Origin: Lamellibrachia satsuma
Taxonomy: Eukaryota; Annelida; Polychaeta; Sabellida; Siboglinidae
Assembly: GCA_033239005.1 (NCBI GenBank)
Contig: BSQZ01000101.1
Coordinates: 1,634,001-1,698,000 of the forward strand
Direction of reading: 5' to 3'
Length of the DNA: 64,000 bases
The notes under the pieces are model-generated. The model made no database searches. It was not told the DNA's origin and saw nothing but the letters and a program-made list of their open reading frames with translations. A program made the translations under genes and the position numbers. This document shows, one piece after another, positions 1 to 10,027 of this stretch (positions within the stretch are counted from its first letter, which is position 1; every line of letters starts with the position of its first letter).

Positions 1-124
1 GCAAAACGCAACTAGTGTGTACGTAGTGTATTTTTAACAAGATGGCCACCCCAAACAACAAGTTCCAGATTGGCAAGTGGACAAGGAAGCCATTGGCTTA
101 TCGAGAGTCCAACAATTTTCTCAC

Positions 125-868
125 CTATGTATAGCCCGCTCTTATCAAATATCTGTCAATTCTATTTTTAAACATAATCATACTACTAGCATTAACACAA
201 TCATTTGACAGTTTGTTCCATTAATTTATCACCCTCTGTGAGAAAGAGTACTTTCTCATGTCCAACCTACACTGCTCTTTAACTAATGCTGCTTTGTGTC
301 CTCTGGTTCTACTACCTTCTTTAAGTTTGAAGAACATATTCCTGTCAACATCCTCATAACCATTCAATATTTTAAACACTTCTATTTGGTCTCCTCTTAG
401 TCTCCTGGTCTCTAGTGTTGTCAAACCACATTGTAATAAGCGACTTTCGTAACTAAGGTCTCTCAATTCTGGAATCATTTTAGTTGCTCTTCGTTGTATT
501 CTTTCTAGCTTGCCTATGTCCTTTTTACGATATGGCCTCCATGCTTGAATACAATATTCCAAATGTGGTCTAACTATTGCTTTGTACATGGGGTACAATT
601 AGCTGTTTCTCCTTATACATGATAGTTCTCCTAATTAGCCATAGAATTTGATTTCCTTTCGAAGCAGCAATCCCACATTGCTCTGAAACTTTCATGTCAG
701 CACTAAATATTACTTCTAAGTCCTTTTCTTGGGTGGTTCTACCTAGCACAGCACTAATTTATCTAGATCATCCTGTAAACTTTGTTTATCTGTATCATTA
801 GTGACCTTTCTGAATACTTTTGTGTCATCTGCAAATTTGAGTACTTTGCTAGATATGTCATCTTCCAA
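125..868 (-). pseudogene. CR1-like LINE, C-terminal half of reverse transcriptase (broken)
   Basis: Read on the minus strand, this is the second half of a CR1-like non-LTR reverse transcriptase. It begins with YINDLEDD at the (TA)n tract and has the catalytic motif FADDT. It then has EKDLEV, the thumb-type motif YKAIVRPHLEYC, and QRRATKMIPELR, and a family-like end near 125-127. It is not functional. About 60 codons are missing between the LDKLV and EKDLEV segments, a frameshift lies near 595-600, and an in-frame stop replaces a codon at about 221. The N-terminal half does not follow upstream: beyond the (TA)n tract lies another LINE fragment in the opposite direction. Family assignment rests on recognising these motifs and was not tested by a search. 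Confidence 0.85.
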
Positions 869-871
869 ATC

Positions 872-934
<63 letters not shown>
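868..934. repeat. (TA)n microsatellite at the IYIND codons of a LINE
   Basis: Pure TA tract of about 67 bp. On its left the minus strand continues as YINDLEDD of a CR1-like RT. On its right the plus strand begins in the middle of another RT copy. The tract therefore joins two LINE pieces of opposite orientation. Confidence 0.95.
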
Positions 935-937
<3 letters not shown>

Positions 938-1065
938 CAAAGTGGGTAGATGACGGGTCACCAGTGGATGTAGTCTACTTAGATTTTCAGAAAGCTTTCA
1001 ATAAAGTGCCACATAAAATATGTTTTGAGTGGGGTACCACAGGGATCAGTATTAGGCCCTATACT
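935..1065 (+). pseudogene. CR1-like LINE RT fragment (palm motifs, first copy)
   Basis: A plus-strand fragment reads KWVDDGSPVDVVYLDFQKAF and then KVPHK, and then a frame-shifted SGVPQGSVLGPILFLIYI running into the next TA tract. About 120 bp normally lying between KVPHK and the SGVPQG motif are absent. The same deletion occurs in the copy at 1371-1507, so the two are duplicates of one already deleted progenitor. It cannot encode an active enzyme. Confidence 0.8.
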
Positions 1066-1092
1066 GTTTTTAATATATATATATATATATTT
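1066..1092. repeat. Short (TA)n tract following LFLIYI codons
   Basis: A TA tract of about 25 bp begins exactly where the RT sequence reads LFLIYI. It ends at the TTTAAACTTGCAAC sequence that also follows the piggyBac insertion at 2916. Confidence 0.9.
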
Positions 1093-1500
1093 TAAACTTG
1101 CAACACAAATTTAACTTGTCACTAGAAGGAATAGTTCCTTCAGAATGGAAAGAGGCAAACATTACGCTGCTATTTAAGAAGGGATCGAGGAACAAGCCAG
1201 AAAGGTACAGACCAGTGAGTTTAACATCAGTTGTATGTAAATTACTCGAAACATTAATTAGAGACCGCATGGTGGAATTCCTTGTAAAACATAAATTAAT
1301 CAATACACCTCAACGTGGGTTCCTAAAAGCAAGGTCATGTCTAACTAATCTCTTATGTTTTTTGAAAAAATTACAAAGTGGGTAGATGACGGGTCACCAG
1401 TGGATGTTGTCTACTTAGATTTTCAAAAAGCTTTCGATAAAGTGCCACATAAAATATGTTTTGAGTGGGGTACCACAAGGATCAGTATTAGGCCCTATAC

Positions 1501-1507
<7 letters not shown>
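1093..1507 (+). pseudogene. CR1-like LINE RT, N-terminal and palm region (broken)
   Basis: The plus strand reads IVPSEWKEANITLLFKKGSR, then YRPVSLTSVVCKLLE, then a fingers region ending in LTNLL, and then KWVDDGSPVDVVYLDFQKAFDKVPH. The first 95 codons (1098-1385) are one frame and the continuation (1355-1515) is another, so there is a frameshift near 1370. The region between KVPHK and SGVPQG is deleted, as in the copy at 935. The segment ends in LFLIYI, which dissolves into the next TA tract. It is the N-terminal partner of the RT half found on the other strand at 125-868. Confidence 0.85.

Positions 1508-1586
<79 letters not shown>
1508..1586. repeat. (TA)n microsatellite at LIYI codons
   Basis: About 79 bp of TA begin inside the LFLIYI coding sequence of the upstream LINE fragment. 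Its end supplies the TTAA used by the piggyBac-like insertion. Confidence 0.95.
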
Positions 1587-1589
<3 letters not shown>

Positions 1590-2067
1590 CCTTTTGAAGA
1601 CCAAGTTTCTGGGGCCAGCGCTACTATAACCAAGGGAGGGTATCTATAGATGGTTGCAGAATGAAAACTACCATAGATAAGTATACAAAAGTATATATTT
1701 TCTGAAAGAGCATTTATTTCTCTATTTGATTACACAAGAATGAATGTTGTGTGATTACAAAAAAAAATAGAAAAAAAAAAAATAAATAATAAATTAATTC
1801 AATTTTTATTTATATATATTCTTGATTATTATGCAATCCCTACAAAAAATATACAGGCAAATACAGCAAATATGTGTTTCATTGTGATAAACAATATGTA
1901 CTCTATAAATTTGAACAAAAATTGCTGTCATTTGAGGCAAATATTAAAAAAATATCTCACATAGTATGCAAGTAGCGTGCAGAATGTGGGCACGGATGAC
2001 TAATGGTTCAGTGTATTGAACTATACAATTCATGATGTTCAAAATAGTTATATCAAAATATATATTT

Positions 2068-2150
2068 TCTGTGGGTCGGCAGGCTGTGATGGGCCAGGCT
2101 GTGGGTCGGCAGGCTGTGATGGGCCAGGCTCCTGGTTGGCAGGATGTGGT
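2068..2150. repeat. Short GC-rich minisatellite inside the piggyBac element
   Basis: About two and a half copies of a 29-30 bp GC-rich unit with core GTCGGCAGGCTGTGATGG, followed by a diverged copy. It differs sharply in base composition from the AT-rich surroundings. Confidence 0.7.
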
Positions 2151-2579
2151 ACTTCTAAAATTTAAACAAATGTATCAAATATAATTTCATCTATAAATAA
2201 AGGAAACAATTGACTGTCCTGTATGCATTATTTACTTGTTACTAATAATGTGCAAAATATACCCAGTAAACAAGGTGCAGCAAATAACATTTCAACATAA
2301 TTGACCAAACACACTGTAATATCGCTCACCCTACCCCAAAACTGACACGCCCACTACAAGCGAGTGCCCTGTTCGACAGCTGTCAAAATATGGTCGGTCA
2401 TGGCTGCCGCTTCCTACCATTATGTTTTCGATCTAAATTACTGATTTCAATGTAAAAAACATTATTATGTTGGGAGACATCGATGCCTCGAAGGTTTTCT
2501 TCTAAATTTTACCTGTGTTTGCACCTGCGTAGCAAAACATACCTGAAATTTCGCTGCCCGAAGCATCTGGTGACGGCAC

Positions 2580-2720
2580 TTATTCATCCAAATCGTCAGC
2601 CACATCGATCTCGCTGTCAACAACACTGCTTTCGTCTGATTCATCCGAATCTAAACCTATAGCATCCAATACCCGTTCGTAGTTGTCAATCCCTCGAATC
2701 AGGAATCGTCGACGATCCAT
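2580..2720 (-). pseudogene. N-terminal fragment of a piggyBac-type transposase
   Basis: A 46-codon frame starts MDRRRFLIR and continues into the acidic stretch LDSDESDESS and DSEIDVADDLDE before a stop. Acidic, serine-rich N-termini are common in piggyBac transposases and PGBD proteins. No DDD catalytic core follows, and the remaining sequence to either terminus is non-coding. The call depends mainly on its position inside TTAA-flanked inverted repeats. The fragment on its own would be unremarkable. Confidence 0.45.
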
Positions 2721-2919
2721 GTTCAACTTCACAAAGCTCTCAAAAATTAAAAAACAACAGGAAAAATCTCGGAATGGTCTCAAAATGGCAACAAATTATA
2801 TGGCTGTATACGGGTCTTTCCGTATTGGCTATGCACAGAAACGCTGCTGACATCTAGCGATCAACGTAAGCACTACTCGCCAACCCCGATATATCGGGGG
2901 TTGGTCCTCAAAAGGTTAA

Positions 2920-3014
2920 AAACTTGCAACAATTTTTAACTTTTCACTAGAAGAAGGAATAGTTCCTTCAGAATGGAAAGAGGCAAACATTACGCCCCTA
3001 TTTAAGAAGGGATC
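2920..3014 (+). pseudogene. LINE RT N-terminal fragment, continuing from 1586
   Basis: This is the same sequence as 1090-1190 (AAACTTGCAAC, then IVPSEWKEANITPLFKKG). It lies immediately right of the piggyBac insertion and ends at 3014, where the strand of the LINE sequence flips. Confidence 0.8.
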
Positions 3015-3870
3015 TTCTGTGGTAAAAACTGAGCTGAAATACTCATTCAAGACCTCTGCCAGTTGAAACCCGTCTGAAATTATGTTTCCCCTGTTGTTTT
3101 CCAGTGGTCCGACCTTATCTCGAAATTTCTGTTTACTCCTTGCGTAAGTATAGAAATTGTTGCTGTCATTTTTTATATTATCTGCCAATTTTTTTCTAAG
3201 GTTTTAGATTTTCTAATTTAAGTTATAGCTAGGTTAAGTGCCTCTTTGTAATTTGTATAGTCTTCATCCTTTCTGGTACGCCTATTAATCATCCACATAG
3301 TTTGTTAAACACTATTTATCTAATAGCTTCTTTTGACAAATGTTTCTTTCTAGACCGTTTTCCTTGTTTTTTTTCAAGGGAACACATTTATCGATGATAC
3401 TCTCAATTACATATTTTAGAATATTCCAACATTCAATTGCGGTCTTATTCATCAGCATGTTATTCCAATCTAGCTTTGCTAAGTATTTTCTCATATCTTT
3501 ATAGTTACCTTTGTGGAAGTTTCTCCTATACATTTTTTATTTTTACTTTCTGATTTTACATTGATGTCAAAATGTATTTGATTGTAGTCACTGTTACCCG
3601 ATGGTTCATGTATTTTTACATTGTCCACTAATTCTTTTTGTGATGATAAAACTATATTTAATACATTTTCTCCCTTGGATGGGTCTAGCACGTGCTGAGT
3701 AAGGAAACTCTCCTGAATTAAAAATATAAATGATTGGTCCTCACCCCCTGTACTCTAGAGATTTCCATTGTATGTGTCCATTGTTAGAATCTCCCATTAT
3801 GATACATTCCCCTTTTCTTATTTACTATACTCCTAGCATTTAAACACACGCATCTATAACCTACTTCAGA
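3015..3870 (-). pseudogene. CR1-like LINE: endonuclease C-terminus to RT linker (broken)
   Basis: The minus strand carries, in order, a piece of an APE-type endonuclease, the endonuclease-RT linker and the start of the RT region. The endonuclease piece has CIIMGD and further in NVKIHEPSGNSDYN, which matches the GNSDHN active-site motif. The linker has FHKGNYKDMRKYLAKLDWNN. The RT start has ARSKQKFRDKVGPLENN, NIISDGFQLAEVLNEYFSSV and FTTED. These are spread over three frames with internal deletions, for example between the first endonuclease strand near 3860 and CIIMGD near 3800. At 3014 it is fused head-on to the plus-strand fragment. It is inactive. Confidence 0.8.
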
Positions 3871-4250
3871 CATGTTTTTCGGAAATCTGTTATTGGTAGC
3901 AAGGGCTAAATAATCGCCATAATCACGGCGACGGCAACGGTGGCGCAGTTCTACATTCGCCCTCGCTCTCTATGTATAACGAACAACCTGTTTTTTTTAA
4001 TATTTTTACCGGCAAATCGGGAGCGTACTATCTGACTGCTTATATACCTCTGCTGGTTTCCGATGATGTTCCTGACGGTCTCCTTGGTGCTGTGGAACCT
4101 GTCCATCAACATGACAGATACTCACACTGCATAATCCCTGATGTGACAACCTTTGTGGATTCTACAGTACAGTTGTAAGTAAGTAAATAGTTATGTCAAA
4201 TATCTGAAGCTGGTGCCAAATGCAATATAAATAACAAACGTAGCGATAAT
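3871..4250. other. No recognised gene
   Basis: A 68-codon plus-strand frame (3972-4178) begins MYNEQPVFFN. It has no recognisable domain, no clear splice signals and unremarkable composition. No function is assigned. Confidence 0.4.
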
Positions 4251-4700
4251 TTGTTAGTGGTAAAGAAACAGTGAATCGTCGAAAATGCTGCGAGTGTGCA
4301 CTAAAGCCCGCAACGCACTAGACAACACGACGGCGATGCAACGCAACTGGAATAATCTTGACGAATATTGAAAAAATTTTATCATGTCGTGAGCCGCTGC
4401 ACATGATACGACGATTCGTCGTGGAGCCGTCGTGGACCCGTCGTGGACTTGTCGTGTACCATTCGTGGAATTAACAGGATCCTTCCAGGTTTCCATAATA
4501 CGACGTAGAGAAGAAGAGCTAACGAAAACACAGCGGCTGAGATCCACGATCTTGGCCTTAGTGGACAAAAGGTTATAACAGCGGGCAATCAACAAATTGT
4601 TATTAAACCATGCGAACGACTTCAGTGACACAGTGGGCGGTTGTCTCATTATTGCATGCGTCCTCGTTGGGTGTGTTCAAATTTGCTGCATGACTAACTA
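4251..4700. other. GTCGTGGA-rich segment, possible degenerate repeat
   Basis: The stretch 4410-4470 repeats the motif CGTCGTGGA several times with small changes. The surrounding 0.4 kb is open on the minus strand for 131 codons, but the protein is not recognisable. The phrase GATGCAACGCAACTGG at 4334 has a close relative at 16190, so a dispersed repeat is possible. Confidence 0.35.
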
Positions 4701-4744
4701 TATTTTATAAACCTGTTGACATTCTCCGGCTCTTAATTACATTT

Positions 4745-4820
4745 CACAATAATACACTAAAATACTTTCTTATATAGCGCGGTATCCAGTCCTTGTGACT
4801 GCTCAATGCGCTACGCACTT
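4745..4820. repeat. Possible copy of a dispersed TATAGCGC-type repeat
   Basis: The sequence around TTATATAGCGCGGTATC, with CTCAATGCGC downstream, resembles 6430-6515 (TTATATAGCGCCATATC with CTCAGGCGCTATA). This looks like a short interspersed repeat family. The level of similarity was judged by eye. Confidence 0.4.
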
Positions 4821-5290
4821 CACTCCCTGGCATTCTATCGCCTTATCGACTTCTCTTGGAAGAATTCAGCCACGCTGCAATTAATGCGCGAAGATTATTC
4901 GTTCCCATATCCATCGCTGTCTGTAGCCAGGTACTCCTTTATACAGCTGGGTGAAAATTGACAACTTGGGGTGATCGAAATTGCCAAAGCTTCGAGCATA
5001 TTCAAACAGAGTTTTCTCGATTGAAAGTCCAACGTTCCAACACTACGCCACCGCGCCCCCAGCTTTTCACACACGTAAACGCAATTGCTGTGGTGCTGAG
5101 TAATTGAACCATGAAACCAACACATATGTTATACTGTTGACGGAAACTATGTCTATAATGGCAGTAGTAAACACAGAGAATACATTGCTTAGAAAAAGAA
5201 CATTAATAAGAACCGAAAACGTTGTACTATTAACGTTATTCGTGTGGCGGCCTCTTGCGGATAACTTATATTTAGTTACAGAGTGCGATT
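4821..5290. other. No recognised gene
   Basis: Short overlapping frames occur on both strands (4895-5125, 5067-5325) without recognisable motifs, start context or splice signals. Confidence 0.5.
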
Positions 5291-5303
5291 TCAAAATACC
5301 TGC

Positions 5304-5352
5304 ATTTTTGCAGGGCACTTCATGACATTTTTGCAGGGCATTTCATGACATT
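5304..5352. repeat. Two-copy 22-23 bp tandem repeat
   Basis: The unit TTTTGCAGGGCATTTCATGACA occurs twice in succession with one substitution. Confidence 0.8.
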
Positions 5353-5373
5353 TTCCTATATATGTAGAGCTGA

Positions 5374-5902
5374 ATAATAAAAGAAACTTTTGGTCAACTT
5401 TTACTGAAACGACATTAATCCTTGTGGGTCAAATTAATTTTTTTATAATAATGTTACCATAATAATTATGACATTTTATAGGAACATTTGGTTAGGGTGG
5501 TACTTTTATTATACTTTTATTAAATAATAAATATTGGTTAGGGTGGTACTTTTATTAAATAATAAATATTTGGTTAGGGTGGTACTTTTATTATACTTTT
5601 GTTAAATAATAAATATTTAGTTAGGGTGGTACTTTTATTAAATAATAAATATTTGGTTAGGGTGGTACTTTTATTTTACTTTTATTAAATAATAAATATC
5701 CATCTTGGATAGCTTTCACTGAAATAACTTTACTCGTTGGAAGTCAAATTTAGTTTTGATAACAACAATTTTACTAACTGTGTTGCTGCCGTAGCTGATA
5801 CTATGTCAGAAACTTCCAGAAATTGCACCAGACCCCCATAAATAATAAAGTATCATTTTGTCCAAGTTTTACTGAAGTGACATTACTCCGTGTGGGTCAG
5901 AT
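5374..5902. repeat. Three diverged copies of a 60-bp motif around the minisatellite
   Basis: Segments at about 5374-5432, 5690-5752 and 5840-5902 share the layout AATAATAAA, a short spacer, TTTNACTGAA, ACNTTA and a GTGGGTCA-like end. They flank the minisatellite at 5489-5700. Confidence 0.5.
5489..5700. repeat. Minisatellite with alternating 45/37 bp units
   Basis: The core GGTTAGGGTGGTACTTTTAT recurs at about 5490, 5535, 5572, 5619 and 5655. Spacing alternates 45, 37, 47 and 36 bp. The longer units contain an extra TATACTTTT segment. The array is therefore a dimeric higher-order repeat of about 82 bp. Confidence 0.85.
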
Positions 5903-6425
5903 AATGAATGTTGTAGACATTTATCTAAACTATGTTTTCATTTTGATTTAGCAAAGTATATAAAATAATAAATTTGATTATTTTTCAATGCAGAAACATC
6001 ATGCTTTATGTAATAAGAACATATGAAATTGCAATATTCCTGCACATGGTATATTTGAATAGTAAATAAATATCGTGTTATGACTGATTATGAACAGAAC
6101 ACAGTGTTCTACTAATTGTGCTGCTGACAAAGCTGTTACTATATCAGTTATTTCAAAAATATATATTTAATTCAACATAAGATTGGCACATATAAAGCTT
6201 AATTTATTTATTCAAAAACGTTAATAATAATATAATAAATTTGGTTAAGTCTCGAAGGTAAATACAAACTCAACTCAACCGCAACACTTCCCAACGAAAC
6301 ATTTTAACCCGTTTGACGCAGTAGATATTCATGCCCCTGTGAGACCCTGCTTTTCCAGATAAATGAAGAAAAAAGATAATTTGAAGGGATGAGGAGTGGG
6401 AACAACAAATCAGTTGAACCCGCGC
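5903..6425. other. AT-rich, no recognised gene
   Basis: No open frame of note, no repeat and no RNA gene was recognised in this stretch. Confidence 0.5.
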
Positions 6426-6429
6426 TACT

Positions 6430-6520
6430 GACCATTAATAATAATAAAAAGTATTTATATAGCGCCATATCAGTAAAAACTGCTCTCAGGCGCTATACAT
6501 ACATGCTCATAACTTATTAA
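6430..6520. repeat. Dispersed repeat fragment (TATAGCGC type)
   Basis: The sequence AATAATAATAAAAAG followed by TATTTATATAGCGCC and CTCAGGCGCTATACA resembles the segment at 4745-4820. It may also resemble the start of the repeat near 24400. GCGCC and GGCGC can pair across about 35 bp. It is likely a SINE or MITE family member. Confidence 0.4.
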
Positions 6521-6571
6521 ATATTATTAATTATATTAAAAATAAATATATTAATTATATAAAAAGTTACA

Positions 6572-6574
<3 letters not shown>

Positions 6575-6616
<42 letters not shown>
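6575..6616. repeat. (TA)n microsatellite
   Basis: Pure TA tract of about 40 bp with no LINE sequence recognisable beside it. Confidence 0.9.
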
Positions 6617-6618
<2 letters not shown>

Positions 6619-6796
6619 TTGTACATACATATGTACATTTTATGGTCCTACCATAAATAATATATAATTGTAAAAACGAATTAAATGTATATTTGCAATA
6701 ATAAAATAATATTGAATGCATATAAAGCATTTTCACATCAGCATATCATATAAAATCTACTCTAGAAAGACGTGTTTTTAAGTGTATTAAGACGTT

Positions 6797-7970
6797 AAAG
6801 GGGAACTGAAGCAATTTTGTGTTATGCCGTATATTTTAATATATATTATCTAACTATGCATTAATGGTGACAGATACCTGCTAATTTATGAGATAAACTG
6901 AAAAACTGATTTTGTTCGAGACAAAAATCGACAAAATACATCACTGCGTATCGCCATCTTGTTGTCGAAACGAGTGGTTTGAGTCGCGTATATCTAATCA
7001 ATGTAAATTTTCGATTTTTTGCGATTTATTTCGTAAATAGGCATTCTGGAGCGCAAAAAAAGATATGGGTCTCTGTTATATATACAAGTGTTTACACATG
7101 TCAACAAAATAGCGTTTTTGTTCGTTCCAAATAAAAAAAGTTAAAGAAATTACAACAAAACACGCAAAAAATCGTCGAAAACGCCACACTTCTCGAACAC
7201 ACGAGACGCTAACCAACGAGAATATGCGATAACGGAATACCGGAACTATTTTTTACTTGTTGACAAGATGGATGCATCGCTTGTGACAGTTTCACCAGAT
7301 CTGCTACTAGCGATTAGTGGTTTACTGAACTTCCGTAATAGTTGTCTATCTTTGGAGAAATGGAAACCACAGACGAAGAGTCTAGTTCGACAGGCCACAC
7401 GGAAACAACCGTTGACAGTCGTAAAGTGTCACGGAGTGTGCGAGTCACGCTCCAGACTCCAGGTCGGCTTCTCCTTTGTTGACGTTGGATTCAGGAAAAA
7501 TTACAACAGCGCTTTGACTGTCAACGATTCCTGACTAGGTAATGTGATGTGGTGAACCTGTGGAAATTGCGTCCCGATGTCTGAGCACGTTTACGTTGAG
7601 TCATCATGCTGCGCCGAGGAAGCTACCATGCCTAGGGCTAGGCTATGGCTATGGCCATGCATGCAGCACCGTGTGCCCGACCGCGTTGTTGCTTGCATCA
7701 CCGTACGAAGGCGAAGACGATGATTTTGTAGTGATATGCACAAACAGAGCGGTGCTAGATGTTGGCCTGCTGTCATTGCATGATTTGCGTGCCGACTCAT
7801 TGATTCGCCCTATAGCTAGCAGGTCAGTAATTCAATTGTTATCGAATCATTGCCATTTTAATAATCATATTTTTTCTGCAGATTTCTTTTACCTAGCCCG
7901 AGGGCGAGGTCCGAACTACAATGGCAATGCAAGCAGGCTTTTCTCTTTATTTTGTATCTAATCTAATGAA
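6797..7970 (+). other. Possible remnant of a coding gene or transposon ORF
   Basis: From about 7355 one plus-strand frame reads EMETTDEESSSSTGHTETT followed by VDSRKVSRSVRV. This acidic, serine/threonine-rich start looks more protein-like than the longer frame that overlaps it (7268-7534). Another frame, 7560-7961, is open for 133 codons but is not recognised. The left part (6797-7200) is non-coding. No complete gene can be drawn. A relation to the exon-like segment at 8426-8542 is possible but unproven. Confidence 0.25.
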
Positions 7971-8063
7971 GTGTACCGTGACTGTATTTTAATATTGTGT
8001 TTGATTTTGTGTTGAATAACATTGATGACAATAATAACATGAGGGTTTATTTCATTCATTATG

Positions 8064-8065
<2 letters not shown>

Positions 8066-8147
<82 letters not shown>
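8066..8147. repeat. (TA)n microsatellite
   Basis: About 80 bp of pure TA. To its right (8150-8260) lies an imperfect repeat of the motif ATTGTAATCATGA and its variants. Confidence 0.95.
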
Positions 8148-8148
<1 letters not shown>

Positions 8149-8425
8149 TTAAATGTTACCATAATCGTGATTGTAATAATGATTGTAATCATGACTACAT
8201 TAGTAATTGTGATTGCAATAATTACTGTAATCATGATTACATTAATATTCGTACTTGTAATCACCCCTCTCTGTAGCACACTATAATGCCTTGTTGTTTG
8301 GTGCAATGTAATCATTTAAATAACAGTAATTAACTACTGACAATATGTAATGTTCACAGTTTTGTAACTACTTTGGTAATTATGGAATTAGTGCTATCAA
8401 CTAACCCTGACAAATTATATTTCAG

Positions 8426-8542
8426 GCTCAGCAAAGGCAAGACAAGTAATCCCATCCTGCGATGTGGGAAGGATCTGTGATGTCTATTCTGAACCGAATT
8501 GAATTGATGGAAAGTTTAGCTATGGAGATTGACCTGACACAG
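8426..8542 (+). pseudogene. Exon-like segment resembling the end of P2X7-C-type domains (tentative)
   Basis: The segment is bounded by an acceptor (TATATTTCAG) and a strong donor (CACAG then GTGAGTGT) and is 117 bp long. One frame reads ARQVIPSCDVGRICDVYSEP, then stops. The pattern RxVIPxCxVxxIRxxYP is familiar from the end of P2X7 C-terminal-like domains common in invertebrate genomes. The in-frame stop makes it a likely pseudo-exon. The similarity is from memory and weak. Confidence 0.25.
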
Positions 8543-9000
8543 GTGAGTGTACTGATAGTCTTATATAGACAAATTGTGAGGCATCCACAGTATGCAGCAG
8601 GTTGAAAAACAACCTGGAAAACTACAAAAATTCCCACTTATCCATATCCCACTTCTGTCAACAAAAATGTTTCCTGCAGCATCTTGCATGTCACTACACA
8701 CAATTTCATTTATATTGAGACCAACATAAAATATATCAACAGTTTATTCACATAGAAAAACAATTACCAAAGAAATAAGGCTAACTAGAACGACTAAACA
8801 TTGACTAAAAACAGTGACTTCTACCACCGGGAAATACAACCTGGAACATGGATATCACAGTTACACACATCATTATTATGCCACAACATATCAAATATAC
8901 TGGTAGTTTAGCTTAGGAAATAATTAATCTTTATAAAGCCAAGGCATTTTAACTGTTTCACCATCATCATCTGTACCTTTGGCAATAGACTATTTGTTTT
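8543..9000. other. No recognised gene
   Basis: AT-rich non-coding sequence. Nothing beyond short incidental frames was seen. Confidence 0.5.
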
Positions 9001-9440
9001 GATTGGACAGTAAATGTAAACCAATCGTGTAACAATATTACTTGTTCTGACTGACAGTAAACGTACACCAATCATGCATACCAATACACTACTTGTTCCT
9101 ACCAACAGTAAATGTACACCAATGATCTCATTCTGGAATCTGCACCATTTCACTACTTGTTCTGACAGTAAATGTACACCAATCATGTGTATCCAATATA
9201 CTACTTGTTCTGACTGAATGTACTACTTGTTCCTACCGACAGCAAATGTAAACCAAGCGTCTCATTCTCTACCAAATACACTACTTGTACTGACAGTAAA
9301 TGTACACCAATCATATGTATCAATACACTACTTGTTCTGACTGATAGTACTTGCACACCAACCATCTGTTCCAATACACTACTGGCACTAAATATACACC
9401 AATACACTACTTATTCTGACTGATAGGACATGTACACCTA
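9001..9440. repeat. Degenerate minisatellite, about 50-60 bp units
   Basis: About eight to nine irregular units are built from CACTACTTGTTCTGACTGA, then CAGTAAATGTACACCAATCAT. Units differ by substitutions and small deletions, so the array is old. The minus-strand frames across it (8908-9407) are simply translations of the repeat. Confidence 0.85.
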
Positions 9441-9559
9441 ACATATTCGATTCACCTTTCACTCATCCAAGGGTAGAAATCAGCACACTTTCCTGACAGA
9501 CACCCCAGTATCCGAAAGACCTTGGCTGATAGATCAGACATGAGTACAACCTACAACCT

Positions 9560-10019
9560 GTGTCACAGTTTATGGCTGTTTGGTGTGTGTGCAGGTGCAG
9601 AAAAGTGACATAAGTTTTTCTCACGAATGACAAACTTCTTCTCTTTCTCATAGGTGTCGGAGCTGCTTGAGTCACCCTCGGTTATGTCGCTGTTATCACA
9701 TAGTGTGCATCATCCGCACCAATGTCTTTATTCTCACTGAATCTGATGGAAGCTTCACATAGGAGTAGTCATGATCAACGTTCATTGGTGCAATAATGTC
9801 ATCCGTGACTACAGCAGCATTCGTGAAGTGTTGCACTTGAAATATCGTTACCGGATCGATTTGCATTGCAGCATCAGTTGTATGTGATGCCACAGCAGTA
9901 ATAGCAGTGATGGAACTAAAGGTGACATCCGTAATGTAAAGATTGACGGCATCACCCGTAGCACTGGATGCTTCAAAACTAGTACCTGTACTTGTACGAA
10001 CCAATGGTGAATCTTTCAT
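9560..10019 (-). pseudogene. Coding-like remnant of unknown identity
   Basis: On the minus strand an acceptor-like CTTTTCAG sits directly before an ATG at 10019. It is followed by an open frame starting MKDSPLVRTSTG and passing through MNVDHDYSYVKLPSDS. Downstream, a second frame reads DITEGDSSSSDTYEKEKKF and VIREKNLCHFSA. The protein-like segments lie in different frames, so this is either a broken gene or exons whose boundaries are not clear. No domain was recognised. The acidic and serine-rich style resembles the remnant near 7355, so both may derive from one family. Confidence 0.3.
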
Positions 10020-10027
10020 CTGAAAAG

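Larger units (their letters stand above)
1590..2915 (-). mobile_element. Deleted piggyBac-like transposon (1.33 kb)
   Basis: The element is flanked by TTAA on both sides (1586-1589 and 2916-2919), the target duplication of the piggyBac superfamily. Its ends are inverted repeats, CCTTTTGAAGACCAA on the left and CCTTTTGAGGACCAA read inward from the right, with one mismatch in 15. A near-perfect palindrome, CCCCGATATATCGGGG, lies just inside the right end. Only a short acidic N-terminal transposase-like fragment survives inside, so the element is non-autonomous. A duplicate of the host LINE sequence at 1085-1140 lacks the insertion and serves as an empty-site reference. Confidence 0.85.

Noticed and set aside
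3972..4178. 68-codon plus-strand frame as a small gene
   Set aside because: No homologous motif, no conserved start context and no splice partner; length is within chance expectation.
5489..5700. Interstitial telomere repeat (TTAGGG)
   Set aside because: TTAGG occurs once per unit within a longer minisatellite and never as tandem TTAGGG.
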